Shown: in pieces, positions 63,768 through 64,000 of the stretch
Position numbering within the stretch: position 1 is the first letter of the stretch
How the letters are laid out: the number at the start of each line of letters is the position of its first letter
Notes under the pieces: generated by a model
Told to the model about the DNA's origin: nothing
The model's database searches: none
The model's input: the letters and a program-made list of their open reading frames with translations, nothing else
Translations under genes and position numbers: made by a program
From: CAVQCT01 sp964371785
GTDB lineage: Bacteria; Zixibacteria; MSB-5A5; GN15; FEB-12
NCBI GenBank assembly: GCA_964371785.1
Contig: CAYJOL010000010.1
Coordinates: 65,108-129,107, forward strand
Direction of reading: 5' to 3'
Length of the DNA: 64,000 bases

Positions 63768-63945
63768 TTATGCAAGCAACAGAGTGCAGTCGATTGTCCC
63801 GTTCACGTCAAGCACGGTTCCCCGCGCGATATTCCCGCCGGCTGGTGCCGATGCCACTGCCGGGGCCTGCTTTACTGTGCCACTGCCGCCACCGGTTACC
63901 CGATTGCCCACCACCGGTGCGGGAGCCGAAACGGGAAGGCGGCAT
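63768..63945 (-). pseudogene. 3' fragment of a gene upstream of the capsid gene
   Basis: In the minus-strand frame ending at the TAA 63768-63770 there are about 58 codons, rich in Ala, Pro, Gly and Val (APAPVVGN, TGGGSG, VNGTIDCTLLLA). The frame runs into an IS-like end and a TAG at about 63954. It has no ATG. This is best read as a gene cut by the insertion, perhaps a decoration or scaffold protein. Confidence 0.45.
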
Positions 63946-64000
63946 TGTACATCCGGCTACATAGGATACACTTTAGACCGGAAACATAGGTAACACTTTT
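63946..64000. mobile_element. Left end of an IS481-like insertion sequence (partial)
   Basis: From TGTACATCC on, a 24-bp-spaced direct repeat is seen: CCGG, then CTACATAGGATACACTT, TAGA, CCGG, AAACATAGGTAACACTT. A TGT terminus and tandem CCGGN(2)ACATAGG-type boxes recall the ends of IS481-family elements. The transposase gene lies outside the window. Confidence 0.45.

Larger units (their letters stand above)
56725..63945 (-). mobile_element. Phage-like capsid module (partial; cut at the right)
   Basis: Nine minus-strand reading frames are closely packed: a truncated gene, capsid, propeller, connector-like, two small, two signal-peptide proteins and a holin-like protein. Capsid plus holin support a phage or a phage-derived element. 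Terminase, portal and protease genes would lie further right, beyond an insertion sequence. No integrase or att site was found, and no tail genes were recognised. Confidence 0.7.

Overview
The window looks like one chromosomal piece of an uncultured diderm bacterium of the FCB assemblage, most like candidate phylum Zixibacteria; this is inferred from gene style, not from a search. The evidence is LPS genes (heptosyltransferase, LpxL-type acyltransferase), a PorV-like outer-membrane protein, C-terminal sorting modules of the YPNPFNPTT type, secreted proteins ending in dockerin repeats, and a TonB receptor with inserted calcium-loop repeats. Unlike Bacteroidota, many genes have AGGAGG ribosome binding sites and canonical TTGAC(A/T)/TATAAT promoters. 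No tRNA, rRNA or CRISPR array was recognised.

Layout. 1-2.4 kb: an iron-uptake operon on the minus strand (fur, a haem c lipoprotein, feoA, feoB) behind a near-consensus promoter with a Fur box. 2.5-8.3 kb: two secreted proteases (M6 and S8) with sorting tails. 8.4-10.7 kb: a membrane glycosyltransferase fused to TPRs. 11-17.6 kb: an outer-membrane trio (lipoprotein, PorV-like barrel, TonB receptor). 17.9-21.6 kb: LipM-type octanoyltransferase, an octahaem cytochrome and a PgeF/YfiH protein. 21.7-26.3 kb: a TPR/sigma-54 regulator, a small secreted protein and a DUF362 ferredoxin protein. 26.4-32.5 kb: heptosyltransferase and TolC/MacB/MacA-type export genes plus LpxL. 32.5-38.3 kb: an MA-type peptidase, a rubrerythrin-like protein, the trpS-scpA-scpB-rluB cluster and an HNH endonuclease. 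38.6-44.4 kb: an NtrC-type regulator, two small envelope proteins, a thermonuclease and SbcC.

44.4-45.6 kb is a gene-poor region with a 107-bp dispersed repeat, REP palindromes and a strong promoter. That promoter lies about 535 nt before a 1,696-aa secreted beta-propeller/dockerin protein. Then follow a site-2 protease, an HD-GYP response regulator, lipoyl synthase and a second dockerin protein.

From 56.7 kb to the end, all genes on the minus strand form a phage-like module: an HK97-type capsid protein, a propeller protein, a connector-like protein, small proteins, two proteins with secretion signals and a holin-like protein. I see no tail-tube or tape-measure gene. The right edge appears cut by the end of an IS481-like insertion sequence. 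The most unusual points are this secretory capsid module, the trpS gene with no usable ATG/GTG/TTG and a strong RBS before ATT, the long leader of the giant surface protein, and the TPR/sigma-54 regulator next to a small secreted protein.
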